The notes beneath the pieces were generated by a model, which made no database searches, was not told where the DNA came from, and saw nothing but the letters and a program-made list of their open reading frames with translations. A stretch of 64,000 bases of DNA from Enoplolaimus lenunculus (lineage: Eukaryota > Nematoda > Enoplea > Enoplida > Thoracostomopsidae): contig JASANG010002061.1 of NCBI GenBank assembly GCA_030248215.1, positions 114,501-178,500 on the forward strand. Direction: 5' to 3'. Positions 46,616 through 57,400 of this stretch are shown here, in pieces. The position numbers and the translations under genes are program-made. Within the stretch, counting starts at the first letter, position 1; each line of letters opens with the position of its first letter.

Positions 46616-49605
46616 TTATTATTATTACTATTCTTATAATTATTATTCTATGCGGCTTTGCAGCAAATTATTTCGCAGATTGTTCCGAAAAACTAAGCCT
46701 CAAGCCAAATAGTTCAATTCTGAGTGTGTTTTGCCTTCACTAGTGCTAGTATTAGAGTAATTTGTAAACTTTGTGATCTGTGTTGCCAGTTTTCTTGAAT
46801 TTTTAGTTCATCAAATTGATAATGTATTTAAATTCACGACGAGTTTGTGCAGACATATTTGTGTACATCATTTAGCTACTCTAAAAGTTAAAATGACATC
46901 ATTACATGTTGTGGTTTCTACTTCGTTTACATTGTTTTACTTTTAGGTATTTGGAACAACATATTGGACACGATATCTTGGTTATCTGTTGTTTCAAATG
47001 TAATCTGATTTTTATTGTATCATTCATTGTGCTGTGTTATATAGGAATCGGTGGTATTACTCATCGCTATAATCCCACAGAACACACTTTATGTCTGCTT
47101 TGAAAGTTCATAGGGTGAAGGGGAAGTCTCGCTGAGTTTGAGGCAGGCTTTGTTGGTGTGCAGGCAAGATCTTATTAAATTAAAACATGGGAATGTACTT
47201 TGTAATGCTGTAGGTGCGTCACTTTTTGGCGTCTAATGCATGATATATAACCATTTATTTAATGGAACCTCAAAACCGAAACGTGTAACTAGCGCTGCAT
47301 CTGGGTTTTGAAATTTACGTGTACGGGGTTTGTTTTTCGGAAATTCTCCGTAGGGATTCGGGTTTTCACAGCTAAAACAGTCGGAGTATTACGAAAGCAC
47401 CCGGAATGGAATGATCTATTTCAAATGTTTTGAACAAATTGTAGCAGTTCAAATTAAGATAGTATAAGAAAATTTCGTTGGTACTCGCGCGAAAAGTTTT
47501 TTCGTCTGATGCGTATATACATGGCGAACGGTTTTCACGAACACACTTCTTTAGACAATTTTTCCCTTGCACTGTAATGTATAATATGCGTGTAAAGTGC
47601 CATTACCCGGTTGGTTGTATACGCGTAATCAGGCGTGGTTCACTTGGATTTTCACTTACTAACAAAACTTTTGTCGGTGAAAATTTTCCTCAACCAAGGT
47701 TTTCCTAGGTTGCGAAAGGAACAGATATTTTATATTACAGATACGTATTGTGGTCTGTGATGTTGTCTTTGGGTCGCCAATTATAAACTTTTGAAGGCTA
47801 AACTCGCAAGAATAATCTGGCGGCTAGACGTTGTACAAAGACAAAGCTTACGTCCACTGTTTATCCTAAAAATTTAGTGTCTTTTCCGAAATTGTAAGTC
47901 TGTGTTCTGAATTACATTTTGATAAATTCCCGGCCCCGGTCTCGCTTTGCATTTTGATTTGTTGCAACTCTATGTGTAGTAAATTTTGATAAAATGCGCC
48001 AAATGAATAAATATTAAAATAAGTTTTATTAAAATGCCACGTAGGAAACGTCTTAAATTCCAATTTACGTTTGGTTCTTGCTAATTATTGATTCTCTGTC
48101 TCTTTCTTTCAGGCATGTGTAATAGCGTTTACGAGTGATTTCGTTCCGCGTTTGGTATATAAAATTGTCTATAGTTGCAATCAAAGTTTGGATGGCTACG
48201 TATTCTATTCGTTATCGATTTTCAATGTTTCGGATTTCAACATATTTTCGAAGCCTGAAGATAAATTTGTTGGTGAAGAATTTATAGACGTCGAAATATG
48301 CAGGTTCATTTCTTAAATATTGCTTTTAGTTTTTGGGATGTCAAAAAATTTTAAGCATTTTCGGCTTGGGTATAGCACGGTCAATGGCTATTTTGTTGAT
48401 TGTTGTCAATCAAAAGATTGATGTTGAGAAAAATTATACATGCATTTGTGGAATAGACGGTAGGTTTCTAGCTTTTTGTGGAGAACGCTTTATTCGTTTT
48501 TGTAGTAGAACGCTAATTCGATGCCTCCGGTAACTGTTTCAAAGCGCGCAGTGCGTTTTGTCATCGCCAACTGTAAGAGAGGTTATGTTTTTGTGTATTT
48601 TATTTCATTTTAAGGTACCGAGACAATCGTAATCCACCATGTTTTGCAAATCACAATATTTCGTCGTTGGTGGTTCCACAGTCGTGCAATCCGGACTTTT
48701 TTCCACCGACCGGAAATGAATGTGAAACTGCGAAATATCACATCAACATTGAGTGGTGGCATATTTTTGCAGCGCGACTGGCGTTTGTTTTAGCCTTTGA
48801 GGTAAAATTGGCGCGGTTCTAAGTGACGCAAGGTTATGATATTTGAACATAACACCTTTTTAGTTAAGTTTGTTTCGGTAAGGAAAAGATATTGGGTGGA
48901 CATAAATGTTTTGTGATTATCCCCGTGTTCGTTTGTGGCAGATTTGTGATTACAACGCATAAAAATAAAAAAGCGGTTTGTTTTTTAGCTCATTAGAAGT
49001 AATGTAATCCGTAAGTTTAAGCGAAAACGAAAATATAAATATAAGCTTTAATAGCAAAGTGTAAGGCCAACCTAATTCTGTGCCAAGTAAGTGTTAAATA
49101 TTTGAACAGTCAGTGCTTTCTTAAAGACGTTTTCTTTCTTCAGCATCTGGTATTTCTGATCAAAGGAGTTGTCGCGTACCTCATCCCTGATGTTCCTCGT
49201 AGTGTTCAGTCACGAGTACAGCGAGAAACGCTTCTTGCGAAACAAGCACGTTTTGACTTAATGGTCAGTAAACGACGGAGCCAATCGCCAGTTCTTAGTC
49301 CTGAATCAAGTGCAGTGAACCCAATGAGTCCTTCAGGGCTTTTCCCGGGAGTACAAAATGTACGTGGTCGTTCGGCTGAAACGTTGGATATTAGAGTGGA
49401 AGGTGCAAACGGAAGAAGCAGTGAATCTCCAAACATTGGAGTGGTCCAAGAAGTTAATAGAGTTACTGTGCAGGAATTTGGACGCGTACATCCTGATAAT
49501 TTGGATGTGCCAAACGATTACGTATTTGACAGTAAAGACGACGACGATGACGACGTTTCGTCTGTTGATCCTCGAGATATTGTGGTCGGAGTTGATATTG
49601 ACTAA
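32603..49605 (+). CDS. Anoctamin (TMEM16 family membrane protein)
   Basis: Twenty-four exons, GT-AG with matching phases, 1009 aa: 32603-32697, 33471-33657, 33953-34051, 34250-34395, 34787-34896, 35297-35352, 38031-38102, 38554-38618, 38892-39026, 39351-39456, 40050-40110, 40344-40426, 41026-41088, 43420-43494, 44148-44312, 44724-44872, 45072-45135, 45538-45653, 45831-45967, 46369-46521, 46947-46999, 48113-48303, 48615-48801 and 49144-49605. The N-terminal dimerisation domain shows [16 protein letters not shown] and KIHAPWEVM. The membrane part shows [59 protein letters not shown] and [13 protein letters not shown]. The acidic calcium-site residues are kept as YEYLE (TM7) and [10 protein letters not shown] (TM8). 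Family members are calcium-activated chloride channels or lipid scramblases; which applies here cannot be read from sequence. The roughly 120-residue tail after [13 protein letters not shown] is Ser-rich and ends in an acidic Asp run. The start exon rests on phase only. Confidence 0.96.
32972..33043 (+). ncRNA. tRNA-like segment, copy 1
   Basis: 72 nt with a fully paired 7-bp acceptor stem (GACCGCG with TGTGGTC, two G-U pairs), discriminator A, A-box-like GGTGTAGTGG and perfect B box GGTTCGATTCC. The anticodon loop CTCGAGC would read CGA (serine), but the variable arm is short, one anticodon-stem pair is G-G and two T-stem pairs fail, so a working tRNA is doubtful. Position 8 is A instead of the usual T. 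Confidence 0.5.
33277..33348 (+). ncRNA. tRNA-like segment, copy 2
   Basis: Identical to copy 1 except that position 8 is T, as in a standard tRNA. The same stem mismatches apply. It probably is the head of a SINE; a diverged tRNA gene remains possible. Confidence 0.5.
35015..35110. repeat. GC-rich CGGCGCCGTC repeat
   Basis: 'cgtccggcgccgtctg', 'gtcaccgtg' and 'gatgccgccgtacggc' recur at 42960-43120. It is markedly GC-rich against an AT-rich intron. Confidence 0.55.
37248..37835. repeat. About 600-bp dispersed element, copy 2
   Basis: Collinear with 15055-15650, from 'agtgccggagcagaca' to the 'gaagccaga' block. It is intronic to the anoctamin (the 2.7-kb intron before exon 7). Confidence 0.7.
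40534..41000. repeat. GTCCGTCC element, short copy 2
   Basis: It starts 'gagcgaagctcgaagtttcg', has a 'gtccgtctgtctgtccgtcc' stretch, fewer internal repeats than 17403-18190, and ends 'cgagcttcgcttaatag' plus 'gtagtcccacta'. It sits directly before exon 13 of the anoctamin. Confidence 0.8.
42058..42464. repeat. TIR element with CGGAAT hexamer runs
   Basis: The ends are AGGGTGCAAAGCGGAA and TTCCGATTGCACCCT, mirrored with small differences. The inner flanks are runs of CGGAAT and its complement. A lone terminus of the same type (AGGGTGTAACCGGAA) lies at 41449. It lies in intron 13 of the anoctamin. Confidence 0.7.
42960..43120. repeat. GC-rich CGGCGCCGTC repeat, longer copy
   Basis: 'gacgtccggcgccgtcc' at left and 'ggcggctccggacgtc' at right are inverted, with several 'cacggtgacgg' units between. 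It resembles 35015-35110. Confidence 0.6.
46534..46614. repeat. (ATT)n microsatellite
   Basis: About 27 ATT units, followed by a degenerate ATT tract to about 46650. It begins some 12 bp after the donor of anoctamin exon 20, so it could lengthen that short intron. Confidence 0.95.
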
Positions 49606-51217
49606 ATCTTATGGCTATATTCTCAAATATATATAGCACCTATCACCATTTGACAACAGATCCTGTAAATTTAGAATCAGTCAAGTTTGATCTTCAAAGT
49701 TATGCACATTTTTCGTGCACTATTGGTCCAACTTGTGAGCGGAGTTGGACATTATTTGTCGCTATTTCAGTTTGACTAACACTGGTGACAAATGCGACAA
49801 ACACTTTTGAGAATACGGACCATAGTATCAGTCTTGCAATTAAATTATTTTTATAAGTTAACTTTTATAATATTGCTTTTATATTATTTTTTGGGGCCAT
49901 TGTTAATTGTAGGGACCTGCCCACTGGGAGGCTTTGAGACAGGAAGGCTTATCCTTAAAAGCTCAGGCTTAGTGGGCAGGGCTTGATAGTTAACATGGAC
50001 CGCTTTTCATATTATACATAGTTTTGCGTTATCAGCTTTTTAGTTTTAGTTTGTTGACGAAATGAAGTAGCTTTAGCATCGGATGTTTTTGTAATATTCA
50101 TATTTAGTAGGGTGTAACTGGATAAACATCTTCGGGAAATTTGCTTTAATATTTTTGAAAGCCCGGTGAATATTTGCATGAGTCAAATGTATTAGCATAA
50201 TTAAACTTCAATATCTGCTTTCAGTTTCCGATATTTTGATCCCTATCTGTTTTCAGTATTTTACGGCCCGTTTACACTCTGATAGTTAATGCATGCGGTG
50301 TTTACATGTAAGTGTGATTGAAATGAAAGGAGTCAGTTTCTTACCCTGGGTTATTTATTCAGATTAAGGTCTCACTAAACACATATAGGGCGGGCATTTT
50401 TGAGGGTACACTTAAAGTGCTAAACGTCGTCACACAATATATTGCAAATAACTCGCAATATTCATGAGTGTTCGTTACACCTGTTCGCAATTTCGCACTG
50501 GCTAATGAAGTGGGAGGTCAATTGAGGTATGGCTATACCAGTGTTGTTTGTTTGTTCTGCATAATCAGTTTAAGAATCTGCACATCAAAACATCGCTTTG
50601 GTATTAAAGGACATTTTCTTCGTTTTTGTGACGAGCGATCCGATATTTGAATTAGGATATTTGAACTATTACTGCTTTCCTTTTCCCATATATAGAAACA
50701 TTTGTTTATTTCTGTATCGAGGCTTACGACTGTTCAATAATCGGAATTTAGCGGAACCGGAAAGTTAAAAAATACCTTAGCCGGACCGGAAAATAAAATA
50801 CTTGTTACCGAAAAATTTCTTTTTAACGTTATTTTATGCCAAAATCCTGAAACAAATGTAGTGGCTAGAAACGTGTGATAAATTATGTAGTACTTATAGC
50901 ACAAATTGAAAATTTTGGCAATACACGCTCGGACAATTAACGAAAAATAAAGTTAGAATAACATGAAAATTCTTCTTAAATTTCCGAAAGAGAATTTTCA
51001 ATACCGGAAAATTCTGGTGAAAAAATGTCGGATTTATTACCGGAACCGGATAGTGAAAAATACCGGTTTCCCAACCGGAACCAGAATTCCGGTCGCACCC
51101 TTGCGGCAACTATTCGATACGAAATTCATTCAAAATCTGGGAACATCCGCTACTTTTTCTTTAAGTGTGAAAGCCCGATAAAGTTTTACATCTCGACAGA
51201 AACGATAAACAAATTAT
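49606..51217. other. Convergent intergenic region (anoctamin and GTPBP10-like genes)
   Basis: The 3' ends of both genes face each other. No further gene is seen. About 50108-51104 is bounded by AGGGTGTAACTGG and CCGGTCGCACCCT, and its right part carries CCGGAA/CCGGAC runs, a relative of the 42058-42464 element with less certain limits. Confidence 0.55.
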
Positions 51218-51237
51218 TTTATTGCAAATCATTTATT
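51218..51237 (-). promoter_or_regulatory. Poly(A) signals of the GTPBP10-like gene
   Basis: Two AATAAA hexamers on the minus strand (51223-51218 and 51237-51232), about 255-275 bp after the stop at 51492. Confidence 0.5.
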
Positions 51238-51491
51238 CAGACTATATATATCTGCTGTCTTTAAACTAAACAACTCAAAAACTTCGATTGAACAATCAAA
51301 TCATGCATCAACATTTTGTTCTGTTAAACCGATCGCTTCCATTTTTTCTTCCATCCCCATTTCAGTCTTGCCAATGCCGTTTCAGCAACTTCCAGTTTGC
51401 TTGATTTTTGAAATACCCAAAGCGCTGCAAACTTTCAGAAAGAATCCTACCACAGCCGCAAAAATCCAACTCATCTGCAAAACTTAGCGCT

Positions 51492-54400
51492 TTATGTTAT
51501 GACATCAACAGCAGCCATGATCCTTTCATCCGCTTCTCGTTGCCTATCTCCATACTCTTGCCAGCCACGTTCTTGGCGTCTAGCATCATCAAGTTCGTCG
51601 AGAATTTGACGCAATTTCAACTTTAAGTTACCTACAGATTCGGGTGATTTTGCAGAAATCGTTAGAATTTCCGAAAAATATAACAACCGATTTGGACGTA
51701 TTGCTTCGTCTACCGTATATTGATAGCCTGCAAAATTATTAATTATGTTTAGAAATATAATTAAACTCTTGTACTTACACTTCCCCCACAAGGTTAACGT
51801 TAATATACTTACTTATGCGAAACTTTAGAAGCTTACTCTTCGTACAATGAAAGCCTAGGCCTAAGGCCGAGTTTCAAGCATGAGCCGAATTAGAGGGCAT
51901 GAGACTGATATTTCTTTGGCCTCTCCATAGGGTGCCCCCTTGTGGTTTGGTAACGGACTGTTATTTATTTTTAACCCACCCTCCGCCACTTTTCGTTACT
52001 GATATATATCCGATATTGCAACTATCCACTGAATTAAACATTTATTTGTGTTGTATCAAAAGCTTGAGCGATAATGCAAGGTTATAAGGGCTTTTAGAAA
52101 TGTATATACTTTCAAAACTTATGTATGCTTTAAAGTTTCAAACTCAAAATTTATTTTGGTACCGGAGTCATTTATGCACTAAAAGTGGGACAATTTGACT
52201 TTTATTGACTCTAATTAAAGTTTAGGAACTCTATTCGCTTACGGATTCTTATTAGGAAAATGGACTTCTATAATTGGGCCTCCCCCGCCACCAAACGTTT
52301 GCTACCTAAATATGAAACCAAATGTTATACTATAATAAAACCAAAGCTGCTGATATCTAACTTTAATAAAACACTACTTACCTGAGCGTCCTTTGATCTC
52401 GGTCAATATGCGGTCGACATTTTTCTCGGCTTCCGGTGTATCGATCTTGTTAAGGCACAATACTGCTGGTTTGTCCAATAAATATGGGTTATAGAGTTCA
52501 ATTTCCTAAACGTGTTACGCTATACTGTTGAGTGAGAGTTATATATATATACAGCTTAATATTCAGGCAATTTTTTGTTATGACAGATTGCATTACGTTC
52601 AAAAATCCAGAAGTAGCCGATGCACAATTTAGCGGATTGCTAGTCGCGAGGGAAGGAAGGCGAACCAAAATTAACCAGAAATCGGAGGTCAAGCAAAAAT
52701 GAAGCAGCGTATTAAAATGTTGGCTCATGTTACTTTAAGGGGCGTCCAGGTTTCTGGTGGTTCTATAAAAGAGCAAGTTTAGATTCTAGATTATATTTTT
52801 GGTTAGGCTTAGGCTTAGGAACTCATTTTTGCAACGTTTAGGCTTAGGAACCCATTTTGCAACGCTTAGGCTTAGGCTTAGGCTTAGGAATACCTTTAAT
52901 CTACTGTTACTACGCACCTTAAAGTAACATTGGCCAAAGTGTTTATCGTTTAAAAACAATTTCAAGCAAAATGTTATATAAAAAATGGTTTAAAACTACA
53001 TACAAAATCACACCTTTCACAGAGATTTTGTTTCGTATCTCGACGTTTCCTACAATTGTTCACTGCAAACGCTTTGTGGCACTGAAAGAATGCTGACCAG
53101 AAAATTCATCAGTGAAATTTTAAGACTTACCTTATTCAACAACAGGACTGTTTCAAGTGCGCTCCGAAACGGATGTTTTTGATTAAGCTTGAACCCGTGA
53201 ATATCAACAATTAACAACAATAATAGCGTTCGCTCGATATGTTTCAGAAAGTTATGACCCATTCCGATGTTACGATGTGCTCCTTCTATTAATCCTGGTA
53301 AATCAGCCACAGAAATCTGCAATATACATTTTGTTTCTGATAACAAACAAAGTATTAACCGCTCTGAAATCGTTACATTTAGTACTATATAGCTAAAACG
53401 ATTCTGTATATTGTGAGGTTAATTTAAAGCAATAAGCCATATTTGAACACCAGGGGCTTATAGCAAGAGGATAATAAGGGATGATATATCGTAAACCTGA
53501 AGAAAAATAATAAAAAAGCACGTTTATTCGGCTATACAATGCCCTACACCTTTAGCATGAGATTACGTACTCCTGGAATGAAAATCTTGTCAATACCCCG
53601 TTTAAGCCGCAAAAACACAAATTTTTAAAAATCTTTAACTTTGCTCATTTATTCATACTGAAATTGAGTTATACACAGATTGCGTTTCTACCAAACACAG
53701 CAATCACAGTGTAAAAATTATTTTGGCATTATTCATAAAAACATAATAATCCATACATTAAAACAGTCGAGCCCCACTCACACGTGCAAGTTTTCGCTGC
53801 GAGTATTTGCAGCAGCAACTTGCATTCGCAAATTTTGTCCAAAATCTCGAACAACTCGCAGCTGCAAATTCATTAAAAATCATAATGCTAGTTTAGTTCA
53901 CCTGTGCGAATAACCATGCAAGTTCACTGAATTTATTGCAGCCATTTTTCATTGGCTGATAAAAAAATGCACAGTTTGCGTGCAATTTGCAGCTGCAAGT
54001 TCTTGCATCAAAAATTTGCACGTGTGAATATTGCTTTATATAAAAAACACTTACCGCTCGCAAATCATCGTACGTCGTGATTCCAATTTGAGGTCGGACA
54101 GTCGTGAACGGATATGCGGCAATCTTTGGCTTTGCAGCTGATAAATTTGCTAATAACGTAGACTTGCCGGCGTTTGGAAACCTAAATATATTATGTTTAA
54201 TTACAAATCACAGAGTACATGACTGCTCATATTCCGTGCTTCGCAACATTATAATTTTAGTTATTGCACATCAATTTATGATGAAACAACCTACATTTAT
54301 TTTATCCTGAGGTCATATCATTTTCCTAGGCTATATAAAACTAATAAGTCTAAAAATTACGCTTAGCCAGCACCTATTTTTAACTTAATATACGTATTTG

Positions 54401-57400
54401 CAAAGTTTATCCAACGTGACTTTTTTATTTTTGAATCAATTTAATTTCAAATGTTACATAAATGCAGCATTAATGAACTGTTATTCAAATTATACTCGGC
54501 AATAGCATAAGCAATATTCTATTAAGTTTACATTTAAATACGTTAGTCTATTCGGACTCGAAGCCAAGCTAGTTTACAAAGCTGAACCCAACCACGAAAA
54601 TTACATTTTTATACTACAATAATCATACATTTTAAAATTTGTTCAGAGATTTAAATATTACAAATCATGAGAATATGTGTAAAACTTGGAAAATGCTTAG
54701 TTTTCACTATTATATATGTATATAAATATACATTCAACTGCAACCAGGGGCGTACCCATTGTAAAGATACCAATGTGACCACGGCTCGTGAAGCTGGGAA
54801 ATGCAGTCTCTGAGCCGGGATGCACACATCTTGATGTGAAAAGGCGCTGCGAGCCGCAGGAACCTGTTGTTACATCTTAGTAAAAGCAGAGCCTCGTACA
54901 CACAGTCACTGGATTGTGACTGTGCTGTTCGGTGAGTTCTGAGTCTGTATTTTGCGGTTCTTGAAGGTCTAATCCTGTAGAGACTGTGTCTGATGCACAC
55001 AAGGTTTTGGGTGAGTATATGAGTGGGTAGTGGTTGGTAAGTAGCACAGAGCTCGTACTACTGCCGGATGTATACACGGGATGAGGGGCAATGTATTTTT
55101 AGAAAACTTACCTTTCACTCTAAAAACCTTAAAAATATTAATTATTTAATAAAGGTTACATTTTCTGATGAAATCTTAGTAGCTACTAAGATTCTACATT
55201 TCGTTCTGTTGGCAGTTATTGATTGGCTGTTGGAGAAGTTTTCGATATGCAACGGATGTTTGTGATTGGTTAAATTTATTATGTTAGTTTTACATGGCTG
55301 TAAAATGGCGGCATTAGTTTAAGTGTTATACACGTGTTGTTTTGTGTTTTTCTTTTGTTGGAATTTTATGATTTTTCAGGTAAATTACGGGCAACCGGTC
55401 CCGAGTTATGGGACCGGTTATGCAAATTTCTTAGAAATCTCTGAATAGGAGTCTTTTAGTATTGGTAATAATTACAATCAGTATGAGAATCTCAAGTTGG
55501 TTTTTCGACGACATTAATGTTTTCATAAAGTATTTGGGATTTCTTAGTATTTTCCTAGTGGCTTTTTTTTCTAGTGAAATCCAGGCTGCATAGATAAAAT
55601 AAGAGAATGTCGCATAAGTTATTTGAGGCAGAGTTTTACTTTCACCTAGCACGCAACTGGTCATGGGCGGCTGGCCTTGACTGGTGCGGGTGGACCGTGC
55701 TGCATCAACCCTGCTGGGCAGGACTGTCTTTTGATCAGCCGGATCTCCATCCTTTACCGGTTCCACCGGCAGAGATCCCAGAAGTCACGGTAAGCATTAA
55801 CTTGTAATATAATAGTAAAGTTTAATAGGTTTCGGATTTCGGATTCAAATCTCCTTTTCCGGATAGAGTTACTATATCGGGTTTTAACCCAATTGCATTC
55901 AGGTGCTATAAAACTAGTCAAAATTAGTAATATTTACTACTTGTTATCAAATGTCTCAAAAAGACTCAATAACCTCGGAGCTTGAAGTCGTGACAGATAG
56001 TCCGCTTCCCGTCCAGTCAGAAGCTGATGTAGTTTCGCCTCGGAGCTCTCCATCTAAGCTCGATCCAAAGGCTCAACCGTTTCGGCCCAGAGATACTGGG
56101 AGCCGATCCGGTCCTGAATCGCCTCAACCAGGAACTTCGGCTGAAGCTGGTGTGACATCTGCTTCGCGCACGCAAGAGGTAAATACTTGGATGAGTAAGC
56201 ATTTAGGTAATAAAACTATGGCAATACAGGTTAATGGTTTATATTATATTCTGTTTTCTATTTTATTTTCAGCCGAAAAAGGCGCTTAGTTTCATAGCTT
56301 TTCAATAAAGTACTTACACCGGTGTTGAATTCTGTCAGTATTGGTAAATTTTCTCCCCTGCTCATGCGTAGGTGAGCCACCCGCTTGGTGGGGACTAAGT
56401 GAGGTCCTGTCTACCCCTATTGTTTTCGTTATAGGTTATAAAGTTAGTAATACTCAAATATGCCTGGCGGAGTAAAACCTTGAGCTGTGCACATACATAT
56501 GCTTAGGTCAAACACGCATATTTGTCCTACGCCTAGTTCTCCCCAACTTAGTTAGCTTAGTTAAGTTAGTTAGATTAGTTTAGTCTTTAGTACCTCCATG
56601 GTGGACGGTGCGAGGCTCGCCGTCATGCAGCCAGACGGGCTCGTGGGTGCCAGTAGAATAACCCATTATCGCGTATTAGGTACCGAGATGTCAAGATTTG
56701 TCGGTACCGTGATATTATTTGTCGGTACCGTATAGTTGAACTTATAGAGGCGAATATTTGTCGGTGCCTCAATTATTTTAGCTATCAGTTTGCGTTGAAT
56801 CAGCTGAATGTTAGCTGATATAAATATACGCAAGCTTGTTTTGTCTACCTAGGGTAAACTGCCTAGAGAGGCAGTTGGGTGTGACTAACCCTCATGGATG
56901 CCTTGTTATTCATGGATACACAGCTGTCCAATGTGAGCTTCACTGGACGATACCTACCCCGAGCTCGGGATAACCTCTCGCTCGAAACTTCGCTGTGATA
57001 TAGGTGTCGAGGGTAGGCGACTACTTAACCCTATACAAACTCACACCCATGAACTTTTAATAGACACCATACGTTATGCAAAAATGACAAAGGGGTACCA
57101 ACTGAAATAGTTATTACTACGAACTCGTGGACAAAAATCAACACAAGGAGACGTTGACCTCCAAAACCACCTTGGTTTCACCCAACAGCGGTATATATAT
57201 CTGTTACCCAACAAGTCCAATATCAGCAATCAGTTTGAGATCAAGATGCAACACTTGAGTCGAACCAGGCGCAGGTACAAAGTCAGACTTCAGGCAAGCC
57301 CCATCGCCTCCTCGTGCGACCAATATTTTTTCGTCTGCATTATTCATATCCACTTAAATGACGAGCAATCAAAAAACGCATCGACGAAGTCCCAACTCAA

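Noticed and set aside
46344-46712. Frame with a poly-leucine run
   Set aside because: The Leu run is the ATT microsatellite after the exon 20 donor at 46521; only 46369-46521 is anoctamin coding sequence.
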